Of a stretch of 33,410 bases of DNA, positions 1 through 7,215 are shown one piece after another. A program made the translations under genes and the position numbers. Under the pieces are notes generated by a model. That model was not told the origin of the DNA, made no database searches, and saw only the letters and a list, made by a program, of their open reading frames with translations. The DNA comes from Paucimonas sp. (lineage in GTDB: Bacteria > Pseudomonadota > Gammaproteobacteria > Pseudomonadales > Pseudomonadaceae): contig JAIRVG010000079.1 of the NCBI GenBank assembly GCA_031253995.1, positions 1 to 33,410 on the forward strand. Direction: 5' to 3'. Positions within the stretch are counted from its first letter, which is position 1. Each line of letters starts with the position of its first letter.

Positions 1-112
1 GCAGGGCCGGGGAGTCTTGATGCTCGTCTCTCTCAACGGACGCGTGAGGCTCCCGCTTCCTACCGCTCAAGGCGAAGTCAGAGAACCGTCCTGGTCCCCT
101 TACCTGAACTGA
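1..112 (+). CDS. tolB: TolB C-terminus (partial gene)
   Basis: This is the last 36 codons of an open frame that enters from the left edge (codons in phase from base 2) and stops with TGA at 110-112. The peptide contains GRVRLPLPTAQGEVREPSW and ends SPYLN, which I recognise as the end of the Pseudomonas TolB beta-propeller. TolB is a periplasmic protein of the Tol-Pal system that binds Pal and takes part in outer-membrane constriction at division. The position just before pal is the expected gene order. Only the C-terminus is visible, so nothing can be said about its signal peptide or promoter. Confidence 0.9.
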   Translation, partial: QGRGVLMLVSLNGRVRLPLPTAQGEVREPSWSPYLN

Positions 113-164
113 TGCGGCGATACACGTTTTACTTAACACACTGGGGTTCATTAGGAGTTTCACG

Positions 165-662
165 ATGGAAATGCTGAAGTTTGGTAAGTTTGCTGCGCTG
201 GCTCTGGCCATGGCCGTAGCTGTAGGTTGCTCCTCGAAAGGCGGTGACAACGCTGGCGAAGGCGCTGTTGACCCGAACGCTGGCTACGGCGCAAACACCG
301 GTGCCGTTGACGGCAGCCTGAGCGAAGAAGCTGCTCTGCGCGCAATCACCACCTTCTACTTCGAATACGACAGCTCGGACCTGAAGCCAGAAGCCATGCG
401 CGCTCTGGACGTTCACGCCAAGGACCTGAAAGGCAACGGCGCTCGCGTCGTTCTGGAAGGTAACACCGACGAGCGCGGTACTCGCGAGTACAACATGGCT
501 CTGGGCGAGCGTCGTGCCAAGGCCGTTCAGCGCTACCTGGTGCTGCAAGGCGTTTCCCCAGCTCAGCTGGAACTGGTTTCCTACGGCGAAGAGCGTCCAG
601 TTGCCACCGGCAACGACGAGCAGTCCTGGGCTCAAAACCGTCGCGTCGAACTGCGTAAGTAA
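165..662 (+). CDS. pal: Peptidoglycan-associated lipoprotein Pal (OprL)
   Basis: This 165-residue lipoprotein anchors the outer membrane to peptidoglycan as part of Tol-Pal. The N-terminus has a short charged start, a hydrophobic stretch and a lipobox (AVGC) with the lipidated cysteine at residue 22. A Gly/Asn-rich linker follows, then an OmpA-like peptidoglycan-binding domain from about residue 58 to the end. That domain includes the typical NTDERGTREYNMALGERRA segment, whose Asp and Arg contact meso-diaminopimelate. The start is supported by AGGAG at 153-157, seven bases before the ATG. It lies 52 bases after tolB and only 6 bases before cpoB, the usual tol-pal operon layout. The length matches the family. 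Confidence 0.97.
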   Translation: MEMLKFGKFAALALAMAVAVGCSSKGGDNAGEGAVDPNAGYGANTGAVDGSLSEEAALRAITTFYFEYDSSDLKPEAMRALDVHAKDLKGNGARVVLEGNTDERGTREYNMALGERRAKAVQRYLVLQGVSPAQLELVSYGEERPVATGNDEQSWAQNRRVELRK

Positions 663-668
663 TTCGAT

Positions 669-1490
669 ATGCGAGCGTGCCGTCGTGCTGTAACCGTCCT
701 GGCTCTCACCCTGCCTCTCATGGCTGCGGCTGAGGTTCCTGTTGTCGATGACAATGCTGGTGGATATAACGGCGCAAGCAGTTATCCGCCTGCAGGTTAC
801 GGTACGAACGGCGCCTACGCCGGGGGAGGGGTTTCGACCCCTGCCTCGGCGCAGGGCCAGCTTTTCATGCAGTTGCAACAGATGCAGGAGCAGATCGATC
901 GGCAGCAGAACACCATCGAGATCCTGCAGAACGAAGTATCCCGCCTGAAACAGGAAGGCCTGGAGCGTTACCAGGACCTGGATCGGCGTATCACCAGCGG
1001 CGCTGCACCAGCACCGTCCGCAACCCCCGAGAATTCCGCTGACGGCAGTGCTCCTGCCGCTGGCAACACCGCTGCCCCGGCCACCGCGCCGGCCGCAAGC
1101 AGCGAACCTGGCGATCCGGCGAAGGAAAAGCTCTACTACGATGCTGCCTTCGACCTGATCAAGGCCAAGGACTTCGACAAGGCCGCACAGGCGTTCAACG
1201 CCTTCCTGCGCAAGTACCCGAACAGCCAGTACGCCGGCAACGCCCAGTACTGGCTGGGTGAAGTGAACCTGGCCAAGGGCGACCTGCAAGGCGCTGGCCA
1301 GGCCTTCGCCAAGGTCAGCCAGCTGTATCCGAAGCACAACAAGGTGCCGGATTCGCTGTACAAGCTGGCCGACGTGGAGCGTCGCCTGGGTCACACCGAC
1401 CGGGTCAAGGGCATCCTGCAGCAAGTGGTCACCCAGTACCCCGGCACCTCCGCCGCACAACTGGCCCAGCGCGACCTGCAGAAGCTCTGA
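669..1490 (+). CDS. cpoB: Cell division coordinator CpoB (YbgF)
   Basis: This is a 273-residue periplasmic protein that links outer-membrane constriction by Tol-Pal to septal peptidoglycan synthesis through PBP1B (known for the E. coli homologue). The sequence shows a signal peptide with a probable AAA|E cleavage near residue 21 and a Gly/Tyr/Asn-rich stretch. A Gln-rich trimerising coiled coil spans about residues 62-108, followed by an Ala/Pro/Ser-rich linker. TPR repeats run from about residue 148 to the end (AAFDLIKAKDFDKAAQAF is the first). There is no clear Shine-Dalgarno before the ATG. The start lies 6 bases after the pal stop, so translational coupling is likely. Confidence 0.95.
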   Translation: MRACRRAVTVLALTLPLMAAAEVPVVDDNAGGYNGASSYPPAGYGTNGAYAGGGVSTPASAQGQLFMQLQQMQEQIDRQQNTIEILQNEVSRLKQEGLERYQDLDRRITSGAAPAPSATPENSADGSAPAAGNTAAPATAPAASSEPGDPAKEKLYYDAAFDLIKAKDFDKAAQAFNAFLRKYPNSQYAGNAQYWLGEVNLAKGDLQGAGQAFAKVSQLYPKHNKVPDSLYKLADVERRLGHTDRVKGILQQVVTQYPGTSAAQLAQRDLQKL

Positions 1491-1507
1491 GTCGTACCCC
1501 TTGAAAG

Positions 1508-1533
1508 AAACCCGCGCTTGTCGCGGGTTTTTT
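1508..1533 (+). terminator. Rho-independent terminator of tol-pal-cpoB
   Basis: A 9-bp perfect stem (AAACCCGCG at 1508-1516 with CGCGGGTTT at 1522-1530) and a 5-base loop run into a T-tract. It lies 18 bases after the cpoB stop, so it closes the operon and separates it from queE. Confidence 0.93.
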
Positions 1534-1565
1534 CGTTAGAATCTGCGCCCTTTTATTGAAACGCT

Positions 1566-1596
1566 GTCGTGGATAACGCTATGTCGAGTCCACGAC
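1566..1596 (+). promoter_or_regulatory. Stem-loop in the queE leader
   Basis: GTCGTGGA (1566-1573) is exactly complementary to TCCACGAC (1589-1596), with a 15-base loop. A possible but weak -35 (TTGAAA, 1556-1561) lies just before it, so the hairpin would fall at or near the 5' end of the queE transcript. No T-tract follows, so it is not a simple terminator. It could be a leader structure or a protein-binding palindrome. The pairing is seen directly; any role is a guess. Confidence 0.4.
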
Positions 1597-1647
1597 GGTG
1601 CCTGACGGAGGCGGACGGCCTGTGTAGCTGTCACGCCCGTGGCGACC

Positions 1648-2295
1648 ATGCAAGACACATTACGCATCACCGAAGTCTTTTACTCGTTGCAGGGTGAAAC
1701 GCGCACCGCTGGGCTGCCCACGGTATTCGTGCGTCTCACCGGTTGTCCGTTGCGCTGCCAGTACTGCGACAGCGCCTATGCCTTCAGCGGCGGGACGATC
1801 CGCACCCTCGACTCGATTCTCGAACAGGTCGCCAGCTTCCGGCCGCGCTACGTGTGCGTGACCGGCGGCGAGCCATTGGCGCAGCCGAATGCCATCCCCC
1901 TGATGCAGCGGCTCTGCGACGCCGGCTACGAGGTTTCCGTGGAAACCAGCGGCTCGATGGACATCTCCGCCGTCGACACCCGCGTCAGCCGCGTGGTGGA
2001 CCTGAAGACCCCCGGTTCCGCCGAGGTCCATCGCAACCGCTACGAGAACATCGAGCTGCTGACCGCCAACGACCAGGTCAAGTTCGTCCTCTGTTCCCGC
2101 GAGGACTACGACTGGGCAGTGTCCAAACTGATCCAGTACGGCCTCGACAAACGTGCCGGCGAAGTGCTGTTTTCCCCCAGCCATCACGAATTGAGCGCCA
2201 CCGACCTGGCTGACTGGATCGTCGCCGACAACCTGCCGGTTCGCTTGCAGATGCAGTTGCACAAACTGCTCTGGAACGACGAACCGGGACGCTGA
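1648..2295 (+). CDS. queE: 7-carboxy-7-deazaguanine synthase QueE
   Basis: This radical SAM enzyme of queuosine / 7-deazaguanine biosynthesis converts 6-carboxy-tetrahydropterin to 7-carboxy-7-deazaguanine. The 215-residue protein carries the 4Fe-4S motif C33-x3-C37-x2-C40 (GCPLRCQYCD). It also has the substrate-site segment FYSLQGETRTAG near the N-terminus and the SAM-binding TGGEP. I chose ATG 1648 because MQDTLRITEVFYSLQGE is the usual family N-terminus. An in-frame GTG at 1639 would add three residues, and neither start has a convincing Shine-Dalgarno. It stands 14 bases upstream of queC, which takes its product to preQ0, so the two form an operon. Confidence 0.95.
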   Translation: MQDTLRITEVFYSLQGETRTAGLPTVFVRLTGCPLRCQYCDSAYAFSGGTIRTLDSILEQVASFRPRYVCVTGGEPLAQPNAIPLMQRLCDAGYEVSVETSGSMDISAVDTRVSRVVDLKTPGSAEVHRNRYENIELLTANDQVKFVLCSREDYDWAVSKLIQYGLDKRAGEVLFSPSHHELSATDLADWIVADNLPVRLQMQLHKLLWNDEPGR

Positions 2296-2309
2296 GAGGA
2301 GTTTGAGCA

Positions 2310-2984
2310 ATGACTGAGAAACGCGCGGTAATCCTGCTGTCCGGCGGCCTGGACTCGGCCACCGTGGTCGCCATGGCCAAGGCCGAAGGCTACAGCTGCT
2401 ACACCATGAGCTTCGACTATGGCCAGCGCCATCGCGCCGAGCTGAATGCGGCGGCCCGGGTCGCCCGCGACCTCGGCGTGGTGGAGCACAAGGTCATCGG
2501 TCTCAACCTGAACGGCATTGGCGGCTCGGCGCTGACCGACAGCAGCATCGACGTGCCGGAAGCACCCAGCGAAGGCATCCCGGTGACCTACGTGCCGGCA
2601 CGCAACACCGTGTTCCTGTCCCTGGCCCTGGGCTGGGCCGAGGTGCTGGAGGCGCGGGACATCTTCATCGGCGTGAACGCGGTGGACTATTCCGGCTACC
2701 CGGACTGCCGCCCGGAGTTCGTCGAGGCGTTCGAGCGCATGGCCAACCTGGCGACCAAGGCCGGTGTGGAAGGGCAGGGGTTCCGCATCCAGGCGCCGCT
2801 GCAGAACCTGAGCAAGGCGCAGATCGTCCAGGCCGGCATGGCCCGTGGCGTCGACTACAGCCTTACTGTTTCCTGCTACCAGGCGGACGACGAGGGGCGT
2901 GCCTGCGGCAAATGCGACAGCTGCCGCCTGCGCGCGGAAGGCTTTGCGGCGGCCGGTGTTCAGGACCCGACGCGATATTTTTGA
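2310..2984 (+). CDS. queC: 7-cyano-7-deazaguanine (preQ0) synthase QueC
   Basis: QueC is an ATP-dependent enzyme that converts 7-carboxy-7-deazaguanine and ammonia to preQ0, the step after QueE in the queuosine pathway. The 224-residue protein starts with the PP-loop ATP-pyrophosphatase motif SGGLDS (residues 11-16). It ends with the zinc-binding cysteines C189, C199, C202 and C205 (CYQ...ACGKCDSC). The start has a good GAGAGGAG ribosome-binding site. Length and motifs are canonical. The next gene is a tRNA-Lys with its own promoter. Confidence 0.96.
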   Translation: MTEKRAVILLSGGLDSATVVAMAKAEGYSCYTMSFDYGQRHRAELNAAARVARDLGVVEHKVIGLNLNGIGGSALTDSSIDVPEAPSEGIPVTYVPARNTVFLSLALGWAEVLEARDIFIGVNAVDYSGYPDCRPEFVEAFERMANLATKAGVEGQGFRIQAPLQNLSKAQIVQAGMARGVDYSLTVSCYQADDEGRACGKCDSCRLRAEGFAAAGVQDPTRYF

Positions 2985-3002
2985 TTTTTTTGCGATGGGG
3001 TG

Positions 3003-3030
3003 TTGATTTCCTGTTAGAAAACAGTAATAT
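3003..3030 (+). promoter_or_regulatory. Promoter of tRNA-Lys
   Basis: TTGATT (3003-3008), a 16-base spacer and TAATAT (3025-3030) form a good sigma-70 promoter just after the queC stop. The -10 is followed by a GC-rich ACGCGCC, the kind of discriminator associated with stringent control of stable RNA genes. Nearly the same CGCGCCA segment follows the -10 of the tRNA-Ser gene in this window. Confidence 0.75.
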
Positions 3031-3044
3031 ACGCGCCATCCAAC

Positions 3045-3120
3045 GGGTCGTTAGCTCAGTTGGTAGAGCAGTTGGCTTTTAACCAATTGGTCGTAGGTTC
3101 GAATCCTACACGACCCACCA
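3045..3120 (+). tRNA. tRNA-Lys (anticodon TTT)
   Basis: This is a complete 76-base cloverleaf with encoded CCA. The acceptor GGGTCGT pairs with ACGACCC, the D-arm is GCTC/GAGC, and the anticodon stem GTTGG/CCAAT holds loop CTTTTAA with anticodon TTT at 3078-3080. The T-arm GTAGG/CCTAC has loop TTCGAAT. A tRNA-Lys beside queC is a known attachment site for PAPI-1/pKLC102-type integrative elements in P. aeruginosa. No second copy of its 3' end was noticed in this window. Confidence 0.97.
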
Positions 3121-3134
3121 TACGCAGTACGAAG

Positions 3135-3169
3135 AAGCCCGCCACCTTTCGAGGTCGGCGGGCTTTTTC
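3135..3169 (+). terminator. Terminator of tRNA-Lys
   Basis: AAGCCCGCC (3135-3143) pairs with GGCGGGCTT (3157-3165). The stem continues inward with ACCT/AGGT (one bulged C) and closes on a TTCG tetraloop. Five Ts follow at 3164-3168. It is a strong intrinsic terminator 14 bases after the tRNA. Confidence 0.92.
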
Positions 3170-3181
3170 GTTTGGGCTTGC

Positions 3182-3209
3182 CGTCGGAGCTGGCAAGCCA
3201 GCTCCGACG
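3182..3209. repeat. REP-like palindrome
   Basis: A 13-bp perfect inverted repeat (3182-3194 and 3197-3209) has only two bases between the arms. Read on the minus strand it contains GGAGCTGGCTTGCCAGC, which resembles the short REP elements scattered between Pseudomonas genes. It lies 22 bases past the stop of the TonB receptor gene and may act as its transcript end. Whether it is a true REP depends on finding other copies in the genome. Confidence 0.6.
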
Positions 3210-3230
3210 TTCGCGTTTCGCTCCAGTCCC

Positions 3231-5624
3231 TCAGAACTTCGCCCGCAGCGCGACATTGAAGTTGCGCGGCTCGCCATAGAAGTTCCAGTAGTCGTCGTTA
3301 CCGACAGTCTGGATATATTTCCGGTCGAAGACGTTGTCCAGGTTGTATTGCAGCTCCAGGTGCTCGTCCAGCTCGTAGATCGCATGCAGGTTGGTGAGTG
3401 CATAGCCGCCCTGGCGGATCTTGTACCCTTGGTCGCGGTTGCTGATCTCGCTCTGCACATTGACGCTGCCACCGACCCGAGCCTTGTTCAGCACGCCCGG
3501 CAGGCGATAGTCGGTGGCGACCTTGAACAGATGGCGCGGCGCATTCGAGGCATAGGCCTCGCCCTTCTGGCTGCCACCGATGTACTTGGACTGCGTATAG
3601 GTGTAACCCGCCGACAGGTTCCAGTCCGTGGTCAGGGCGCCGTTCATTTCCAGTTCGATACCGCGGTTGCGTACCTTGTCGGACGCTTCGTAGCAGTCGC
3701 AGGGAATCACATATTCCGCCCGCCCGGTCTGGTCCGCCTGGAACAGCGCCACACTTGCGGTCAGGCGCTTGTCGAGGAATTCCCCCTTGAGCCCCAGCTC
3801 ATAGTTGCTGCCGGTCATGGGGTCGAGGATGGAGCCGCTGATATCGCGGTTGCTCTGCGGCTTGAAGATCTCGGTGTAGCTTGCGTAGGCGCTGAGGTTG
3901 TCGCTCAGTTCCTGGACCAGGCCGGCATAGGGAGTGATCTCCTGGTTCCTTGCATACTCGCTGTGGCGCGGTGTGCCGGTGGTGTTGGTCATGCTCTCGG
4001 TCTTGAACCAGCTCAGGCGGCTGCCGAGGATGAACTTCGTGCTGTCGGTGAGGCTGAAGCGCGCGGCACTGTAGAGGCCGGACTGCTGCTGGGTGATGTT
4101 GTACTTCCACTGGTTCGTGTTGAGCGCCGTCGGCTTGGGCGGATTGAAGCCGGACAGGTCGTTCATGTCGAGCTGGTAGTTGTAGGTCGCGTCGCGCCCG
4201 CCGTGGTAGTCGAAGTCGTCCTGTCGGATGTTGGCGCCCAGCACCAGTTCATGACGCCGGCCGAACAGCTGGAAAGGCCCGGTGGCATAGCCGTCCAGGC
4301 TGGTCTGGGTGTCGTCGTAGAAAAAGTGCCGCGGATTGAGGCTGAAGCGGTCGCCGCTGACCCGCCAGGTGTAGTTGCCGAGAAACTCCGATTTGGCCCA
4401 GATCTGGTTGGCCGCCACCACCAGCTTCCAGTCGTTGGCGAAGCTGTGCTGGATATCGGCGAACAGCGTGGTATTGCGCTTGTTCAGCTTGTTCCAGTCC
4501 CCGGTGAGGTTGGTGGAGCGCGATAGCGGGTAGAAGGAACCATCGGCGCGGGTGGGCAGGGCGGACCAGTCGTACCCGGAGTTGCGATCCTTCTGCCAGG
4601 AGAAACCGAGGGTGGCCAGGGTATCCGGCGTCAGGTCCATCTCGATGATGCCGTAGACCAGCTGGTTTTCCTTCTTGACGTTGTCCATGTAGCTGTTGGC
4701 GTCGTTGTAGCTGACCACGGTGCGGCCGCGAAGGGTGCCTTCCGGGTTCAGCGCCGAAGAGAGGTCCAGCATGGCGCGGTAGTCGTCCCATGAGCCCACC
4801 GAGGTCTCGATCAGGGCCTGGGGTTCGGCCGTCGGGCGCTTGCGCACCATGTTGATCGCCGCCGACGGGGTGCCCGCGCCTTCGGTGAGGCCGGTGGCAC
4901 CGCGGACCACCTCGATGCGGTCATAGATGTCGGTGGCCGGCTTGGAAATCGCATCCATCGAATAGGCGTTGCTGATATTGGTCGGCACGCCGTCGATCTG
5001 CAGGCTTTCGATCAATTGCCCCCGCGCCTGGTAAACGGAGCGCTCGCCACCGTTCTTCATCACCACGATGCCGGTGGTGTTTTCCAGCACGTCGTCCAGA
5101 TCCTTCATGTTCTGGTCGTCCATGCGCTGGCGGGTGACCACGGTGACCGATTGCGGGGTTTCCCGCAGGCTCATGCCGAGGCGTGTGGCGGTGCTGCTGG
5201 GTCCGGTCGGTGCGTAGGCGGTACTGCCCTCGGTCACGCCACCGCCAGCCAGGGCGCCGCTGATAGAGGTGGCGCCCAGTTGCACGGCATCATCCTGGGT
5301 CGCGGACTTTTCCAGCATCACGCTGCCCTGGGACGTGCCGTGCCAGATCAGGCCGCTGCCTTGCAGCAGGCGTTGCAGCGCGGCTTCCGGTTCCTGGCTG
5401 CCGTGCACGCCGGGGCTGCTGAGGCCCTGGACCAGTTCGCCGTTGTAGATGACCTGCAGGCCGCTTTGTTCAGCCAGCTGGTTGAGGGCGCTGGCCAGCG
5501 GCTGCGGTGGGATGTCGAAGGCGACCGGCGCCGCCCAGGCCGCGAAGGGCGACAGCCCGGCCAACAGCATGGCGCGGCGAAGGGCGAGAACGAACGGACG
5601 GTGGCCGATGGACAGTGGGTGCAT
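3231..5624 (-). CDS. TonB-dependent siderophore receptor with signalling (STN) domain
   Basis: This 797-residue outer-membrane receptor is of the FpvA/FoxA/FiuA type, importing ferric-siderophore with TonB energy and signalling substrate binding to FecR. The start at 5624 is chosen from AGGGAGA (5630-5636) five bases upstream; the open frame extends nine codons further without a better site. There is a signal peptide to about residue 31 (AWA|AP) and an STN signalling domain at about 35-107 (FDIPPQPLASALNQLAEQSG). A linker with possible TonB box leads to a plug from about 145 (SLRETPQSVTVVTRQRM), then a 22-strand-type barrel ending in Phe797 (VALRAKF), the usual outer-membrane signature. The adjacent fecR and ECF sigma genes indicate positive autoregulation. 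The ligand cannot be told from sequence alone. Confidence 0.93.
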   Translation of the reverse strand: MHPLSIGHRPFVLALRRAMLLAGLSPFAAWAAPVAFDIPPQPLASALNQLAEQSGLQVIYNGELVQGLSSPGVHGSQEPEAALQRLLQGSGLIWHGTSQGSVMLEKSATQDDAVQLGATSISGALAGGGVTEGSTAYAPTGPSSTATRLGMSLRETPQSVTVVTRQRMDDQNMKDLDDVLENTTGIVVMKNGGERSVYQARGQLIESLQIDGVPTNISNAYSMDAISKPATDIYDRIEVVRGATGLTEGAGTPSAAINMVRKRPTAEPQALIETSVGSWDDYRAMLDLSSALNPEGTLRGRTVVSYNDANSYMDNVKKENQLVYGIIEMDLTPDTLATLGFSWQKDRNSGYDWSALPTRADGSFYPLSRSTNLTGDWNKLNKRNTTLFADIQHSFANDWKLVVAANQIWAKSEFLGNYTWRVSGDRFSLNPRHFFYDDTQTSLDGYATGPFQLFGRRHELVLGANIRQDDFDYHGGRDATYNYQLDMNDLSGFNPPKPTALNTNQWKYNITQQQSGLYSAARFSLTDSTKFILGSRLSWFKTESMTNTTGTPRHSEYARNQEITPYAGLVQELSDNLSAYASYTEIFKPQSNRDISGSILDPMTGSNYELGLKGEFLDKRLTASVALFQADQTGRAEYVIPCDCYEASDKVRNRGIELEMNGALTTDWNLSAGYTYTQSKYIGGSQKGEAYASNAPRHLFKVATDYRLPGVLNKARVGGSVNVQSEISNRDQGYKIRQGGYALTNLHAIYELDEHLELQYNLDNVFDRKYIQTVGNDDYWNFYGEPRNFNVALRAKF

Positions 5625-5708
5625 CTGATTCTCCCTGGCAAATACAAGCAATTGTCTTTTCGCGAGGGAAGACGGGTGAGGGAAGCGGACCCGTAAAAAT
5701 AATTTCTG

Positions 5709-6620
5709 TCAGCGCGGTTGCATGACCAGCAGGTAGTCGGTGTAGCGCTGGATCTTCAGGGGGAATGCCTGTTCCAGCGTGCCCAGGGCGTCATCCAGCC
5801 GATCGAGGCGGAAGGTGCCGTTGACCTTGAGCGCGCGCAAGCTGTCGTCACCGATCAGCAGGTAGCCCGGGCGGTAGCGTTGCAGCTCGGCGAGGACCTC
5901 GGGCAGGGGCGTCATCTCGAACACCAGGCGGCCGTTTTGCCAGGCCAGGGCCTTTGCGGTATCGACCGGATGCTTGGCGGCCAGCGTTCCATCCTGCCAG
6001 CTGATCTGTTCGCCGGCCCCCAGGGTGACGCTGGCGTGGCGGTCCGCCACGGCCACCCGTCCCTGGGCCACCGTGACCTGCGCGGCGTCGCCCTGCAGGC
6101 GCACCGCGTAGCGGGTGCCGAGGGCGGTGGCGCTCAGGTCGCCCGCCGTGACCCGGAACGGTCGTTGCGGATCATGGCTCACCTCGAACAGCGCCTCGCC
6201 CTTGCGCAGGACGATTTCCCGATGCTTGTCGTCAAGGCTGACATCCATGGCCGAACCCGAGTCCAGCAGGACGTGGGAACCGTCCGCCAGTTCGATGCGC
6301 CGCTGCTCGCCGAGGGCGGTGCGGTAGTCCGCGTCCCAGGCCTGGTGTCGGACCAGTCCCAATCCGAGGGCGACCAGTAGAAGTGCCGCCGTCGCCCAGG
6401 GCCAGGCCGTCCGGCGCCGTACCACGGGAGCCCGCAGGTGCCCGCTGAGCTGCCACAGGCGGCGTGCCTCGACGAATGCTTGCTGGTGTGCCGGGTTTTC
6501 CTCGCACCAGGTGCGAGCGGCAGTGATATCCGCCGGGGTCACGTCTCCGGAGGTCAGGAGCACGACCCAGCGTTGCGCGGTGGCGTGGAGAGTGGCGGAA
6601 TCAGGTTTGACGTCGGACAT
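5709..6620 (-). CDS. FecR-type anti-sigma factor / signal transducer
   Basis: This 303-residue inner-membrane regulator holds or activates the adjacent ECF sigma factor depending on contact with the TonB receptor's STN domain. It has a cytoplasmic N-terminal domain with the RWxxLLTSGD...HQQAFVEARRLWQ pattern of FecR proteins (residues 17-58). A single membrane segment follows at about 73-90 (AWPWATAALLLVALGLGLV). The periplasmic FecR domain starts near 105 (GEQRRIELADGSHVLLDS), and the STN-like C-terminal end carries VNGTFRLDRLDDALGTLEQ. ATG 6620 is chosen because it starts a normal N-terminus five bases after the sigma gene stop; longer in-frame extensions run into that gene. Confidence 0.92.
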   Translation of the reverse strand: MSDVKPDSATLHATAQRWVVLLTSGDVTPADITAARTWCEENPAHQQAFVEARRLWQLSGHLRAPVVRRRTAWPWATAALLLVALGLGLVRHQAWDADYRTALGEQRRIELADGSHVLLDSGSAMDVSLDDKHREIVLRKGEALFEVSHDPQRPFRVTAGDLSATALGTRYAVRLQGDAAQVTVAQGRVAVADRHASVTLGAGEQISWQDGTLAAKHPVDTAKALAWQNGRLVFEMTPLPEVLAELQRYRPGYLLIGDDSLRALKVNGTFRLDRLDDALGTLEQAFPLKIQRYTDYLLVMQPR

Positions 6621-6625
6621 GGTGA

Positions 6626-7141
6626 TCAACGCTGAAGGCTTCGGCGCAAAAAGTCCAGCGCACTGGCGAGGTGTTTCTCCACCGAACTGAGGGACATGCC
6701 CAGTTCGCGGGCGACATCCTTGTGCGGCATGCCCTGGAGGCGACACTTGAGGAAGAGGGTCTGCTCCGGCTCGCCCATGCGTTTCAGGGCGGCGTCGAGT
6801 GCCTCCAGCTCCTGCTGCGCGGCGACGGTGTCGATCAGCTCGGGGCTTTCGCCGGTGACTTCGTAGAGATAGGCCAGGCCCTGGTCATGGTGCTCGCGGG
6901 AGGCGCGGCTGCGCAAATGGTCGATGGCCAGGTTGCGACCGATACGGAAGATGAACGCACGCAGGTTTTCCACTGGCGTGCGCGGTCGCTGGCGCAGCAT
7001 GCGCAACCAGGTTTCCTGGGTCAGGTCGGCGGCGGTTTCGGTGCTGTGCAGTTGCCGATACAGGAACACTCGAAGCTCACGGGAATGGGCCTTGAATGCC
7101 CGTTCCAGTTCTTCGGTGCTCATGCTCGACATGGCGGCCAT
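6626..7141 (-). CDS. ECF sigma factor, FecI family
   Basis: This sigma-70 family factor (171 residues) should direct RNA polymerase to the receptor gene downstream. Region 2 is visible at about residues 25-90 (LTQETWLRMLRQRP..FIFRIGRNLAIDHLRSRA). Region 4 is at about 115-168, with a helix-turn-helix (MPHKDVARELGMSLSSVEKHLASAL). It is the first gene of a sigma / fecR / receptor run. The exact start is uncertain: ATGs at 7141, 7132 and 7123 are in frame and none has a well-placed Shine-Dalgarno. The gene upstream ends at 7216, so its promoter must lie in the short gap between, where a Fur-box-like sequence is seen. Confidence 0.93.
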   Translation of the reverse strand: MAAMSSMSTEELERAFKAHSRELRVFLYRQLHSTETAADLTQETWLRMLRQRPRTPVENLRAFIFRIGRNLAIDHLRSRASREHHDQGLAYLYEVTGESPELIDTVAAQQELEALDAALKRMGEPEQTLFLKCRLQGMPHKDVARELGMSLSSVEKHLASALDFLRRSLQR

Positions 7142-7166
7142 TATCCCGGGAGGGCGAGGGCGCCGA

Positions 7167-7194
7167 CTTTAACGAGAATGGTTTGCAGATGCAA
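7167..7194 (-). promoter_or_regulatory. Candidate promoter and Fur site of the ECF sigma gene
   Basis: Within the 74-base gap, the plus-strand bases 7171-7189 (AACGAGAATGGTTTGCAGA) resemble Pseudomonas Fur sites. They agree at 9 of 14 positions with the 7-1-7 core TGATAAT-N-ATTATCA. On the minus strand TTGCAT (7194-7189) and TTAAAG (7172-7167), 16 bases apart, could serve as -35 and -10, and the Fur-like site lies between them. Iron control of fecI-type genes by Fur is well known; this particular site is a weak match. Confidence 0.4.
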
Positions 7195-7215
7195 TACAGT
7201 AATGGCACCTTGTCC

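Noticed and set aside
1534..1647. preQ1 riboswitch before queE
   Set aside because: The gene context invites it, but no preQ1 aptamer pattern is recognisable; only a plain stem-loop is seen.
3060..4526. Long plus-strand open frame opposite the TonB receptor gene
   Set aside because: It begins inside the tRNA-Lys, runs antisense to a clear receptor gene and has the low-complexity Val/Gly/Ala/Asp look of high-GC shadow frames.
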